A DNA stretch of 64,000 bases from Gemmatimonadetes bacterium SCN 70-22 (GTDB lineage Bacteria; Gemmatimonadota; Gemmatimonadetes; Gemmatimonadales; Gemmatimonadaceae): the NCBI GenBank assembly GCA_001724275.1, contig MEDZ01000029.1, positions 1 to 64,000 of the forward strand. The letters run 5' to 3'. This document shows, piece by piece, positions 42,966-52,796 of this stretch; positions within the stretch are counted from its first letter, which is position 1, and every line of letters starts with the position of its first letter. The position numbers and the translations under genes are program-made. The notes below the pieces were generated by a model, which worked only from the letters and a program-made list of their open reading frames with translations, was not told where the DNA came from and did not search any database.

Positions 42966-44534
42966 CTACCGGCCGTCGGAGAGCCGGACCCGCTCCACCC
43001 GGCGCGTCCTCGCTGCCGAGTTATAGACCTCGAGGCTCACGACATCACCAGGGGTGAGCCCGGCGAGCGCCTTGCGGACGTCGTCGCGCGTGCGCGTCGG
43101 GACGCCGTTCACGCTCAGCAGCACGTCGACCCCGTTGTCGGAGGGCGCCAGCAGGTGCGACTCGGCGTCGCTCCCGGGCTCGATCCCGGTCACCACGAGC
43201 CCGCCGACGTCGCTCGGCAGCTGCAAGTCGTCGCCGGCGCGCGCGTCGCTCGTCGGCGCCACCGTGATCCCGAGCCGGGTCTCGCCCTCGGAGCGTTCCA
43301 CCCCCTCGTCACGCCCGTTCTTCGTGGCCTCGTCGGCCTTGGCGACCGCCTCGCCCATCCGGGCCAGCGTCACCCGGACCCAGCGGCGCTCACCCCCCTT
43401 GCGCCTGACGTCCAGCACCACGACATCGCCCGGGGCATGGAAGCCGACCCGCTCCTGCAGCTGGGCCACATAGTCCACCGGCGTGTTGTCGACGCCGACG
43501 ATCAGGTCCCCCTCCCGCAGCCCCGCGCGCGCCGCGGCCGACCCCGGCGCCGGCGGCGAGGCCACCACCACCCCCTGCGGATGGTCGAGCCCCGCCCACC
43601 GCGCATCGTTCGCATCGCTATTGCGCACCTGCACCCCGAGCGCTGCGCGCTCCACGTGGCCGTGGTCCATCAGCTGTTGCATCACCTTGCGCGCCAGGTC
43701 GATGGGGACGGCGAAGCCGTAGCCGGTGTAGTAGCCCGTCCCGCTCGCGATGGCGCTGTTGATCCCGATCACGCGCCCCCGCAGGTCCACCAGCGGCCCG
43801 CCGGAGTTCCCGGGGTTGATGGCGGCATCGGTCTGGATGAAGTCCTGGATGGAGCGGTCGTTGCTGTTGGGGAGGCGGAGCGAGCGTCCCTTGGCGCTCA
43901 CGATCCCCTCGGTCACCGTGAAGGTCAGCTCCTCGCCCAGCGGGTTGCCGACGGCCAGGACGGTTTCGCCCACCTGCGCCGAGTCGCTCGTCCCGAGCTC
44001 GGCCGGGACCAGGTCGTCAGCCGCAATCTTGAGCAGCGCCACGTCGGTCTCGCTGTCCACGCCGACGATGGTGGCCGGGAACTCGCGCCGGTCCAGCAGC
44101 CGCACGCGCACGCGCGTGGCCCCGTTGACCACGTGCGCATTGGTCAGGATGTGGCCGTCGGTCGAGACCACGAACCCCGACCCCGAGGCGCGGGCGCGCT
44201 CCACCCGTGGCGCCGGCGCCCGCTCGCCGTTCATGGGCGGCAATCCGAAGAAGCGGCGGAACTCCGGCGGGATCGCCCCGTCGACCACGGGGACCGGGGA
44301 TGACGCCGGGACGTCGGCCGTGATGTAGACGACACTCGGCTTGACGCTCGCCGCCGCGGCGACGACCGCGTCGCTGAGGGCGACCGCCGCCGGGAGGTCG
44401 CGCGGCGACGCCGCGGCCGGGAGGGCCGTTGCATGCAACTGACGGCTCGGGGCAAGCGTCAACGCCCCTGCCGCGCCCAGGACGATCCCCCCGGTCGCGA
44501 CCAGGAAGACGGGGTGGGTGAAGAATCGTGACAT
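42966..44534 (-). CDS. htrA: Do/DegP-like serine protease with two PDZ domains
   Basis: This encodes 522 residues with GGAG about 9 nt before the ATG. A single N-terminal membrane segment (FLVATGGIVLGAAGALTLA) may anchor the protein or be cleaved. The chymotrypsin-like triad is intact: His134 in TNAHVV, Asp164 in TDVALLKI and Ser244 in NPGNSGGPL. Two PDZ domains follow (about 320-405 and 430-515), the first with GSAAARAGLREGDLIVGVDN. A charged spacer with many Glu and Lys (DEATKNGRDEGVERSEGET in pattern) separates them. The expected role is periplasmic protein quality control. It is divergent from the Ser/Thr kinase gene. Confidence 0.94.
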   Translation of the reverse strand: MSRFFTHPVFLVATGGIVLGAAGALTLAPSRQLHATALPAAASPRDLPAAVALSDAVVAAAASVKPSVVYITADVPASSPVPVVDGAIPPEFRRFFGLPPMNGERAPAPRVERARASGSGFVVSTDGHILTNAHVVNGATRVRVRLLDRREFPATIVGVDSETDVALLKIAADDLVPAELGTSDSAQVGETVLAVGNPLGEELTFTVTEGIVSAKGRSLRLPNSNDRSIQDFIQTDAAINPGNSGGPLVDLRGRVIGINSAIASGTGYYTGYGFAVPIDLARKVMQQLMDHGHVERAALGVQVRNSDANDARWAGLDHPQGVVVASPPAPGSAAARAGLREGDLIVGVDNTPVDYVAQLQERVGFHAPGDVVVLDVRRKGGERRWVRVTLARMGEAVAKADEATKNGRDEGVERSEGETRLGITVAPTSDARAGDDLQLPSDVGGLVVTGIEPGSDAESHLLAPSDNGVDVLLSVNGVPTRTRDDVRKALAGLTPGDVVSLEVYNSAARTRRVERVRLSDGR

Positions 44535-44752
44535 GGTTGCGCTCCGTCGTTTGGGACTGGAGGGGCGGCGGTGACCGCCACCCCCACAGCGTCCAATCTC
44601 CCACCCCACCCCTTACGCCCTCGTTAACGCCCCGCCGTCGCCGGTGCCGCGTTAATCGTCACGACAGGAACCTCGGCGATGATTCACCCGGGTGCCGTTG
44701 GCCGCGACGTCGTCCACCTCCCCCCGCCGTCCCCTTGGATCGTTCCGCTCTC

Positions 44753-46249
44753 GTGACATCGCCGGATAGCGCGGGCATCACCACAACGCAAACCGACGCG
44801 GTCCCCATCGGCATGCGCGCCGACCCCGCGCTCGTCGAGCGCGGCCTCGTGGTCGAGGGAGTCCTCGGCGCCGGGGGACACTCGGTCGTCTATCGCGCGC
44901 GCGACGAGCGCCACGCGCGCGAGGTGGCCCTCAAGGTCCTCCGCGAGGAATCGCGCCTGGAGAGCGCGGCCGAGCGCTTCGCGCAGGAGATCAGGGTCGC
45001 CGCCGGGCTGCGCCATCCGCACATCCTCCCGCTCTACGACTCGGGCGTGCTCGCCGACGGCCGCCCGTTCGCGGTGATGCCCGTCGCGCACGGCGAGCCG
45101 CTCCGCGCGGTGATCGACCGCGGTCCGGTCCCGCTGGGCGAGGCCCTTCGCCTCGTGCACGAGGTCGGCGAGGCGCTCACGTACCTGCACGAGCGCGGTT
45201 GGGTGCATCGCGACGTGAAGCCGGAGAACATCCTCGTCGAGTCGGGGCACGCCGTCCTCACCGACTTCGGGATCAGCGCGCCGGTCGACTCCATCACGCG
45301 GCGCAGCTCGCCGCAGCACGTGGCAAGCCTGTGGAACGCCCAGCGGTTCACCTCCGTGGGGAGCGTGGTCGGGACCCTCCCGTACGTGGGGCCGGAAAGC
45401 CTGTTCGGCGATGCCCCGGTGCACCCGCGCAGCGACGTCTACGCGCTGGGGATGGTCCTCTACGAGATGCTCGCCGGACACCTCCCCTTCACCGCCGAGT
45501 CGGCGGCAACACTCCTGAGCCAGCGCCTCGAGCATCCGCTTCCGCCGATGGCCGGGATGCGGGACGACGTCACCGCCGAACTGGATGCGGTGATCGCCCG
45601 CGCGACGCAGGCCGATCCGGAGCAGCGATTCGCGAGCATCGGCGCCTTCGTGGCGGCCCTGGATGCCCTTCCCACGCCGGGGGGCCTCGCGGCGCGAGCG
45701 GTGCGGAGGCGCACCCTCGTCGCCCTCGTCCTCGCGGTGCTGGCCATCGCCGTCGGCACCTGGCGGGTGCTGGCCCCCGTGTACCTCGACCCCGACCGCG
45801 TCGTCGTCGCCGACCTCTCCAACGACACCGGCGACCCGGTGCTCACCCCTATCGGGACGGTCGCCGGCGACCTCATCACCGCGGCGCTGTCGCGCGAGCA
45901 GGGGCTGGAGGTCATCAACGCCACCATGTCGTTAGGCTCGCGCCAGCGCCCGCGCCTCCCGGCCGCCGATTCCACGCTGCAGCGCGCCACGCGCGCGTTG
46001 GTGGAACGGGCGCACGCCGGGCTTGCCGTCACCGGGGCGTATTATCGGGAGGGGGGGCAGCTCGCCCTCCTCGCCGAGCTGATCGACACCCGGGCCGGCG
46101 AGGTCATCGGCGCGATCGGCCCCATCGCCGCCAGCCCCACCGCCCCCGAGCGCGGTCTGCGGATCCTGGCCGACAGCGTCGTGGCGATGGTGAAACGGCG
46201 CGGGAGCGCCCGGGTGCCCGCCTTGCCTACGGCCGCACCCCCGCGTTGA
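44753..46249 (+). CDS. Membrane Ser/Thr protein kinase with FlgO/TolB-like extracellular part
   Basis: This encodes 498 residues if GTG 44753 is the start; an in-frame TTG at 44735 and ATG at 44813 are alternatives, and none has a clear ribosome site. The kinase domain has the Gly loop GAGGHSVVY, Lys61 in VALKVL, the catalytic Asp154 in HRDVKPEN and the metal Asp171 in DFGIS. An unusual insertion of about 20 residues lies between DFG and the VGPES element, which replaces the usual APE. One membrane segment (LVALVLAVLAIAVGTWRVL) separates it from a region of about 150 residues (VVVADLSNDTGDPVLTPIG onward) like the FlgO/TolB N-domain. The signal bound outside is unknown. Its 3' end overlaps the convergent gene by 23 bp. 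Confidence 0.88.
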   Translation: MTSPDSAGITTTQTDAVPIGMRADPALVERGLVVEGVLGAGGHSVVYRARDERHAREVALKVLREESRLESAAERFAQEIRVAAGLRHPHILPLYDSGVLADGRPFAVMPVAHGEPLRAVIDRGPVPLGEALRLVHEVGEALTYLHERGWVHRDVKPENILVESGHAVLTDFGISAPVDSITRRSSPQHVASLWNAQRFTSVGSVVGTLPYVGPESLFGDAPVHPRSDVYALGMVLYEMLAGHLPFTAESAATLLSQRLEHPLPPMAGMRDDVTAELDAVIARATQADPEQRFASIGAFVAALDALPTPGGLAARAVRRRTLVALVLAVLAIAVGTWRVLAPVYLDPDRVVVADLSNDTGDPVLTPIGTVAGDLITAALSREQGLEVINATMSLGSRQRPRLPAADSTLQRATRALVERAHAGLAVTGAYYREGGQLALLAELIDTRAGEVIGAIGPIAASPTAPERGLRILADSVVAMVKRRGSARVPALPTAAPPR

Positions 46250-49200
46250 CCTGCGGCGCCGGTTGGCGCCAGGGTTGCGGCGGGAGCGAGCGCTGCCGCG
46301 GCCACACCTCGTCGAGCGTGTTCCCGTCATACAGCCGCCCGTTCCGCATCACCTGACGCACCGTGTTGCTGTTGCGGATGCTGGCCAGCGGGTCGCCGTC
46401 GAGGACGAGGAGGTCGGCGAGCTTCCCCGGCTCCAGCGACCCCAGGTCCCGGTCGAGCCCCAGCGCCTCGGCCCCCATGATGGTCGCGACCCGGAGCGCG
46501 TCGTGGTTGGACAGCCCGCCCGATGCCACCGTCCAGAGCTCCCAGTGGTAGCCGAGTCCTTGCAGCTGGCCGTGGCTCCCGATCCCCGCCTTTCCGCCAG
46601 CCGCAATCAGGTCGCGGATGACCCCGGCGTGCTCCTGGAAGTGGTACTCCTCGTCGAGGAACCACCCGGCCGGCCCCGGTGAGCCGCCGGCCCCCTGCCC
46701 GCGGCGTCGCGTCTTCGCATCGAGGTCGTCGTCGGGCGTGAAGCGGCGCAGCTTGACGTCCTTGTTGGGGTTCTCCTTGGTGTAGTAGTAGTTCTCCGCC
46801 CACGGTCCGCCGTACGTCACCAACAGGGTCGGCGTGGAGACGGTCCCCGACGCGGCGAAGAGCGCGAGGACGTCGTCGAACAGCGGGGTGATGGGGAGGT
46901 TGTGCTCCACGCCCGGGTAGCCGTCGATCGCCATCGTGATGTTGGTGCGGTACGCCAGCCCCGCCTCGGTGGTGGGCATCAGCCGCAGCTCCCGGGCCGC
47001 CATCATGATCCACTGCCGTACCTGGCGGTTCCCCGCCCCGTACATCTTGATCGTCTTGGTGTCGTAGTACTCGCTGTAGCGCTTCAGGACGTTCCGCGCC
47101 TGCTCCAGCGACCGGATGCGCTCCGCCGCGAAGACCCCCGGGCCGGTGGAGTAGATCCGCGGCCCCACCAGCTCCCCGGTCGACACGCGGTCGGCATAGC
47201 TCAGGACATCGGTCGTCCCCGTCTGCGGATCGCGCGTCGTCGTGACCCCGTACGCCAGGTTGGCGAGGAGCGCCCACGGCTGCGCCGTGTGGATGTCGGG
47301 TGAATGGCGGAAGTGCGCGTGCGTGTCCACGAAGCCGGGGATGATCACCTTCCCCGTGACGTCGATGATGCGGGCGCCCTGCGGGACCTCAACGCTGCCA
47401 CGCTTCCCCACGGCCGCGATGCGATTGTCGCGCACCACCACGTCGGCGTCCTCGATCACCTCGTGCCCCTTCATGGTGATCGCCCTGGCGCCGCGCAGCA
47501 CGACCGAGCCGCGCGGGATGTCGCGGGTCCCGGTCACGCGGATCCGCACCTCCGTCGGCTTGTAGGTGGCGACGCTGTCTCGCGCCACACCGCGCCGAGC
47601 GCTGTCTCCCGCTGCCGGCGCCGGCGTCGCTCCCGCCGCTCGCCGCGCGGCACGCACCGAGTCGTCGAAGGCCCTCGCGCGGTCGAGGTCGTACGTCACC
47701 AGCGCATTCCCGATCGACCAGTGCACCACGCGCCCGTTCGCCTGCCACGCCGGGAACTCCCCGCCGATGTCGGAGAGGCGTCGCACCGGCGTCGGCGCGT
47801 TGTCCGGGGTCGCCACCGAGATGACCGGGACCTGCCCTCCTACCACGGGGACCGTCACGACGTAGAAGTCGGCCCCCACCTGCGCCAGCGCCAGGTCGCC
47901 CCGCGGCGCCATCCGCACCGTGCTGGCGTTAGGCGGATTGGGGGCGCCGGGCTGCCCCTGGCCCGTCACCCGCACGTGCTGCCGCAGGTCGGTGCCGTCC
48001 CACCGGAACGAGACCAGCCCCTGGCTCCCGCCGTACGCGAAGATGCGCGTCGCGTCGCTGGTGAAGTGGGGATCGCCCAACCCGCCGGCGGCGCGGACGC
48101 GCGTCACCGCGCCCCCCTCGGCAGGGATCCAGACGAAGCGCGCCGCCTGGCCCCCGCCAAAGCGCTGCAGCGTCTCGCGCAGCTCGCGCGCATCGGCCTG
48201 CATCGCCACGATGCGCGCCCCGTCAGGCGACCATTGCGTCGCGTAGTACGTCGCCGCCTCGCGCGTGAGGCGCACCGGCTGCGCGCGTCCGTCGGCGCGC
48301 ACCTTGTAGAGGTGTCCGCCGTCATTCGACCACGTCACGTACGCCACCCACTGGCCATCCGGCGACCACGCCGGGTGATACTCCCCCTCGCTGCCCCTGG
48401 TGATCCGGCGCGGCTCGCCGCTGGGGAGGTCCATGACGTACAGGTCGCCCAACGCGGAGAAGGCGACGCGCTTCCCGTCGGGGGAGGGGACGGCGTCGCG
48501 AATCTGCGAGGCGACGAGGGTCGGGGTGTCGTCGATCGGGTACTGGAACTTCACCTCCGGCCCGATCGCCACGTCGACTTCGGCGCTGAACGGGATGCGA
48601 GCCGCCGCGCTCCCATCCACCGGGACGCGCCAGATCTCGCCGCCGTAGCTGATCACGATCGCCGTGCCGTCCGGGGTGAAGTCGTAGCCCGGCAGGGCGT
48701 CGGTCTCGAGCATCGCCTCCTGGTTGTCACGCTGGATCGGGTAGGCGAGCCAGCGCTCCTCACCCGTGGCCAGGTCGCGGATCCTCAGCCCGGTCTTCTC
48801 CTCGTAGCGGCTCCCGTACGCGAGCCATTTCCCGTCAGGTGAAATCGCCGGGCGGAAGGCCGAGCCGTAGCGCGCGGTCATCGTCGTCGCCGTCCCCAGC
48901 TCACGGTCCCATGTGGCCAGCTGGTACTGGGGGAAGATCGCGTTGTACGTCCAGGTCCCCTGGCGCGTGGCGTACCACATGTGGCGCCCGTCCGGGGTGA
49001 AGGTCGCCCCGATCGCCGCCATCGGGGCGGGGTCGCGGATCACCTGGATCCCGGCCCCGCCGTCCACGTGGTAGAGGAAGAGCTTGGGCGCCCCGCCAGC
49101 GACCGACCGCGTCACCGCGACGTACTTCCCGTCGGGGGTCCACTCGGGCGAGACGTACAGGTCGTCGGACGTCTTCGACAGCTGCACCGTGTCGCGCCCG

Positions 49201-49646
49201 TCGGCCGACATCACCCAGAGGTTGTTCCCCCCGCTGCGATCGCTGATGAAGGCGATGCGCTGGCCATCGGGACTCCAGCGCGGCTGCGCGTCGTGCGCCA
49301 TCCCGCTCGTCAGGCGGGTCGCTCCCCCGCCCGCGATGGGGAGCGCATAGAGGTCGCCGAGGAGGTCGAAGACGATGCGCTGGCCATCGGGGCTCACGTC
49401 CACCGACATCCACGACCCCTTCGTGGTGGTGAGCCGCAGGCGGCGCGCCTCCTCCAGCGGGAGCGCGGCGCGGCTGGCCGGCCGGGCGGGTGCCTGCGCG
49501 AGCGCGGAAGCGATGGGGAGCGCGAGGGCGAGCGCTGGGGCGACCGCGAGGGTGTGCGCGACGACGCGCGCGAGGGCGTGCGCGACGGCGCGCGTGAGGG
49601 CGACTGCGTGCGCCAGGCGCGACGCGGAGGGAGCGGAGCGCGACAT
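46227..49646 (-). CDS. Secreted TolB-propeller / amidohydrolase fusion
   Basis: This encodes 1,139 residues. The leader is unusually long and Ala-rich (about 1-51) and comes partly from a 24-bp DNA repeat. Residues 65-640 contain WD40-like/TolB repeats (VSPDGQRIVF, WSPDGQRIAF, FTPDGRHMWY, ISPDGKWLAY, WSPDGQWVAY). Residues of about 690-1115 are an imidazolonepropionase-like amidohydrolase with the first metal pair HxH in GFVDTHAHFRHSP, later His in GVEHNLPI and GIGSHGQLQG, and the final GSLEPGKLADLLVLDGDPL. Such fusions are thought to degrade cyclic amides or dipeptides at the cell surface; the propeller may gate access. A partial homologue ends the window. The gene lies between two Ser/Thr kinase genes. 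Confidence 0.92.
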   Translation of the reverse strand: MSRSAPSASRLAHAVALTRAVAHALARVVAHTLAVAPALALALPIASALAQAPARPASRAALPLEEARRLRLTTTKGSWMSVDVSPDGQRIVFDLLGDLYALPIAGGGATRLTSGMAHDAQPRWSPDGQRIAFISDRSGGNNLWVMSADGRDTVQLSKTSDDLYVSPEWTPDGKYVAVTRSVAGGAPKLFLYHVDGGAGIQVIRDPAPMAAIGATFTPDGRHMWYATRQGTWTYNAIFPQYQLATWDRELGTATTMTARYGSAFRPAISPDGKWLAYGSRYEEKTGLRIRDLATGEERWLAYPIQRDNQEAMLETDALPGYDFTPDGTAIVISYGGEIWRVPVDGSAAARIPFSAEVDVAIGPEVKFQYPIDDTPTLVASQIRDAVPSPDGKRVAFSALGDLYVMDLPSGEPRRITRGSEGEYHPAWSPDGQWVAYVTWSNDGGHLYKVRADGRAQPVRLTREAATYYATQWSPDGARIVAMQADARELRETLQRFGGGQAARFVWIPAEGGAVTRVRAAGGLGDPHFTSDATRIFAYGGSQGLVSFRWDGTDLRQHVRVTGQGQPGAPNPPNASTVRMAPRGDLALAQVGADFYVVTVPVVGGQVPVISVATPDNAPTPVRRLSDIGGEFPAWQANGRVVHWSIGNALVTYDLDRARAFDDSVRAARRAAGATPAPAAGDSARRGVARDSVATYKPTEVRIRVTGTRDIPRGSVVLRGARAITMKGHEVIEDADVVVRDNRIAAVGKRGSVEVPQGARIIDVTGKVIIPGFVDTHAHFRHSPDIHTAQPWALLANLAYGVTTTRDPQTGTTDVLSYADRVSTGELVGPRIYSTGPGVFAAERIRSLEQARNVLKRYSEYYDTKTIKMYGAGNRQVRQWIMMAARELRLMPTTEAGLAYRTNITMAIDGYPGVEHNLPITPLFDDVLALFAASGTVSTPTLLVTYGGPWAENYYYTKENPNKDVKLRRFTPDDDLDAKTRRRGQGAGGSPGPAGWFLDEEYHFQEHAGVIRDLIAAGGKAGIGSHGQLQGLGYHWELWTVASGGLSNHDALRVATIMGAEALGLDRDLGSLEPGKLADLLVLDGDPLASIRNSNTVRQVMRNGRLYDGNTLDEVWPRQRSLPPQPWRQPAPQVNAGVRP
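49546..49617. repeat. 24-bp imperfect tandem repeat inside a signal peptide
   Basis: A 24-bp unit starting GCGAGGG at 49546, 49570 and, degenerate, 49594 lies within the leader of the propeller/amidohydrolase gene. The first two copies differ at two positions. Each copy encodes eight residues such as ARVVAHTL or ARAVAHAL, so expansion lengthens the leader in frame. Confidence 0.7.
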
Positions 49647-49765
49647 GTGCGATCGAGAGACGAGATGGTCATCGCCCCGTCAGCGGGGCGCGGGGAACAT
49701 CGCCCGGTACCCCGGTGCGCGCCAGCCGACGCGGGGCCGGCCGCCCCCCGCGCGCCGCGGCGACC

Positions 49766-52240
49766 TCACATCGTGCGATCGCCGTACACGAGCGCACGGT
49801 TGGCCTCATGCTGCCGCTTCAGCCCGGCCATGAGCGTCTCGTACTCGGCCACTCCCTGGAGCCCCTTCAGACTCGGGTCGTCGCGAAAGAGGGGATAGTT
49901 CGGCATCCCGTTCTCCGCCGTGCGGCGTAGCCACGCCACCGCCTCCTTCGCATGGCCGAGCCTCGCATAGGCACAGGCGATGGTGAACTGCGAGTGGTGA
50001 GAATGCGACCGGCTCGCGGGATTCAGCGTGGCCGCGCGCACGGCCACCAGCGCCTCGTCGCGCCGTCCTAACGATGCAAGCGCCAGGGCGCGGGCCGCGG
50101 CACGGTCGGCGGTCTCCGGCCCCTGCGCTGCCAGCGCCGAATCGAGGACGGCCATGGCCTCCGTGGGCCGGCCAGCACCCGTCAGCACCACCGCCTTCTC
50201 CCACACGAAACCGCCCAGGTAGGGCATGCGCGCATAGACGGCGAGCGCCGAGTCGAACTTCTGCTCGTACCACAGGACGCGCGCCACGCGCGGCCGGCTG
50301 AAGCCCACGCAGCGCGTCGAGTCGTCACAGCCGTCGCGCGGGTCGAGCGAGAGGCTGGCCTCCAGCTCCTCGCGCGCCTTCCCGGTAAAGCCGTAGTGGA
50401 AATAGAGTGAACCGAGCCCGTTGTGTCCCTCCACCAGACTCGGCTCGAGGGCCAGCGCATGCCGCACGTCGGAGAGCGCCTCGGCGAAGTGCCACCCCCG
50501 CACCGCGTTCCACTCGAGGTCGTGGCGCGCCTTCCAGGCGTTGGCCACGCTCGAGTCGATGCCTAACGCGATGGCGATGGCGCGCTCCGCCTGGTCGAGC
50601 CGCGAGGCCGGCGCGTCGTAGAGGAAGACCGTGCTGACGAGCGTCGAGGCCAGCAGCGCCCACGCGCGGGCGAAGGTGGAGTCGAGGCGCACGGCCTGGG
50701 TCAGGCTGGCGATGATCGAGTCCGCCTGGGCCGGCCGCTCGAGTCCGCCCCGCGCGCGCGCCTGGGCGCGCGCCTTGAGATAGGCGTCGTACGCATCCGG
50801 GTTCGTCGTGGGGGGGCGCTCGAGCGTCCGCGACTCGCGCTCGGCGAGCTGGATCCGGAGCACCCCGGCCACCTTGCGCGCCACCTCCGACTGGACCTGG
50901 AAGACGTCACGCGCCGTGTGATCGTACGCCTGGCTCCACTTCGCCTCCTCGCTGGCGGGGTCGACGAGCCGCACGCGCACGCGGATCGCCTCACCCGACT
51001 TCTGCACGTCGCCATCGACGAGAGCATCGATCCGCAGGATCGTCCCGATTTCGCGCGCCCCCTTCGCACTCGCCTGCAGCGACGCCACCGACGCCTGGTC
51101 GATGACACGCACCCCTCCCAGGTTGGCGAGCGCGGAGGCGACGTCGGCGGTGAGCCCGTCGGCCAGGTAGCGATCGCTCGCATCTCCACCAATCTGCCGA
51201 AAGGGGAGCACCGCGAGGCGGATCGCGTCGGCCGTGCCACGAGGGCGCGCCACGCTCGTGCCGTCCGTCGCCGGGCGCGCCCGCCACATCGGCAGCTGCA
51301 GTGCCAGGAGCGCCGCGACGCCGAGGACTCCCGCACTGACGGCGAGTGACCATCGACGCGGGCGCGCGATGCCCGCGCTGGCGCCCGCGCCTGTCCCCTC
51401 GCGCTGCAGCGCCGTGACGAATTCCGCCGTGCTCGCCTGGCGATCGGCCGGCGTCGTCGCCAGCGCGCGTCGCAGCGCCGCATCCACGCCCTCGGGAATG
51501 GCGGGACGGATGACGCGGAGCGACGGGGCCGGCTGTGACAGTCGTCGCGCCATCACCGCCTGGACGGTAGGGCCGGTGAAGGGAGGCTCTCCTGCCAGCA
51601 TCTCGTACGCCACCGACGCCAGCGCGTACAGGTCGCTTCGCGCGTCGATGTCGCGCTCACCGGCCGACTGCTCGGGACTCATGTAGGCCGGTGTTCCGAG
51701 GGCGAGCCCGCTCGCCGTGAGTCGGTCATTCGTATCGCTCAGGGCGCGCGCGATCCCGAAATCCGTGACGAGGGCATGTCCGGACGCGAGCAGGATGTTC
51801 TCCGGCTTGATGTCGCGATGAACGATCCCCCGCTCGTGCGCATGGCCGAGTGCGGCGGCGACTTCGGCCGTGATTTGTAGAGCCTCGTCGAGCGGAAGTT
51901 GGCGCTCGCGATCGAGTCGTGCGCGCAGCGTCTCCCCCTCCACCAGCGGCATCGTGTACCACAGCAGTCCCCCCGTCACGCCCGAATCGAGGAGGGGGAG
52001 GATGTTCGGGTGCACGAGGCGTGAAGCGACGCGAATCTCCCGTTCGAATCGCTCGATGCCGGTCGCCGCGCTGAGCTCGGGGCGCAGCACCTTGAGCGCG
52101 ACGGCTCGATCACGCTGCGCGTCGCGCGCCCTGTAGACGATCGCCATTCCGCCGGCGCCGAGCTCGCTCTCGATCTCATAGCGACCCGCGAGGCCAGCGC
52201 GTAACCCCCGGGAGGGGTCCGGCTGTTCGCTCGTGCTCAT
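49766..52240 (-). CDS. Ser/Thr protein kinase with TolB-like and TPR regions
   Basis: This encodes 824 residues. The kinase domain (about 20-280) is complete: Gly loop GAGGMAIVYRA, Lys50 in VALKVL, catalytic Asp143 in HRDIKPEN, DFGIARAL and the SPEQ element replacing APE. A membrane segment lies near 315 (LAVSAGVLGVAALLALQL). Residues 345-480 form a TolB/FlgO-like domain (IRLAVLPFRQIGGDASDRYLADG, VDGDVQKSGEAIRVRVRLVDP). From about 490 to 800 there are TPR-like repeats (LKARAQARARGGLERP, HALALEPSLVEGHNGLGSLYFHYG, SALAAQGPETADRAAARALALASLG). The kinase would act inside and the TPR part outside the membrane, a layout common in Gemmatimonadota and Acidobacteriota. The start at 52240 avoids a low-complexity extension. 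Confidence 0.92.
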   Translation of the reverse strand: MSTSEQPDPSRGLRAGLAGRYEIESELGAGGMAIVYRARDAQRDRAVALKVLRPELSAATGIERFEREIRVASRLVHPNILPLLDSGVTGGLLWYTMPLVEGETLRARLDRERQLPLDEALQITAEVAAALGHAHERGIVHRDIKPENILLASGHALVTDFGIARALSDTNDRLTASGLALGTPAYMSPEQSAGERDIDARSDLYALASVAYEMLAGEPPFTGPTVQAVMARRLSQPAPSLRVIRPAIPEGVDAALRRALATTPADRQASTAEFVTALQREGTGAGASAGIARPRRWSLAVSAGVLGVAALLALQLPMWRARPATDGTSVARPRGTADAIRLAVLPFRQIGGDASDRYLADGLTADVASALANLGGVRVIDQASVASLQASAKGAREIGTILRIDALVDGDVQKSGEAIRVRVRLVDPASEEAKWSQAYDHTARDVFQVQSEVARKVAGVLRIQLAERESRTLERPPTTNPDAYDAYLKARAQARARGGLERPAQADSIIASLTQAVRLDSTFARAWALLASTLVSTVFLYDAPASRLDQAERAIAIALGIDSSVANAWKARHDLEWNAVRGWHFAEALSDVRHALALEPSLVEGHNGLGSLYFHYGFTGKAREELEASLSLDPRDGCDDSTRCVGFSRPRVARVLWYEQKFDSALAVYARMPYLGGFVWEKAVVLTGAGRPTEAMAVLDSALAAQGPETADRAAARALALASLGRRDEALVAVRAATLNPASRSHSHHSQFTIACAYARLGHAKEAVAWLRRTAENGMPNYPLFRDDPSLKGLQGVAEYETLMAGLKRQHEANRALVYGDRTM

Positions 52241-52379
52241 CGGCTTGACGCTCGCTCCCCCTCCCGTGCCCCACAAGGGGGCGCTGCGCGTGCCCAGTCT
52301 GCGTGCACCGGAAGCGGCTCTGCCCGCCAGGCGTTCACCCGGGGAGCATCGGCCCCGCCAAGCGCGCCCCGCGCTTCAC

Positions 52380-52766
52380 TCAGTCGATCGCCGCTCCCAA
52401 GTCAGCGAGGAGCGTCCGCAGGATCGACCGATGACAATGCGATTCGTCCTCGCAGTAACACCCCACCGAGAAGTTCGTCGCGTGGGACAGCGTCGCCAGG
52501 AGCGCCAGGTCGTGACGCGCGGCCGGCTGCGACATCTCCGATCGGTACTTCCGCGCGAAGGCGGACCACTGCGCCGGTGTGGTCGCCGACTGCGCGAGCT
52601 TCATCGTCTCCAGGCTCGGCGCCAGGTTGGGGAACCAGACGTCGTACCAGTCCTGCGACGCGAACCGGTCCTTGGGAACGCCACGGGGGGGGCGCCTCAC
52701 CGTGCCGATGCGCACTCCCTCTTTGGGGTGGCGCGGGGTGCCGAGGCGGACGATGCGGATGGGCAT
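52380..52766 (-). CDS. DUF488 family protein
   Basis: This encodes 128 residues. The family marks are the opening IRIVRLGTPR, the phrase PKDRFASQDWYDVWFPNLAPS and the closing CYCEDESHCHRSIL, in which two Cys and two His are placed like a metal or nucleotide site. DUF488 proteins are small cytoplasmic proteins of unknown function, often near stress or restriction genes. An upstream palindrome (52797-52816) could be its operator. It lies 139 bp from the kinase gene start and 43 bp from the stop of the hybrid kinase gene, all on the minus strand. Confidence 0.82.
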   Translation of the reverse strand: MPIRIVRLGTPRHPKEGVRIGTVRRPPRGVPKDRFASQDWYDVWFPNLAPSLETMKLAQSATTPAQWSAFARKYRSEMSQPAARHDLALLATLSHATNFSVGCYCEDESHCHRSILRTLLADLGAAID

Positions 52767-52796
52767 GAGCTGGACTCCGGGTGAAACGTGACTCTC

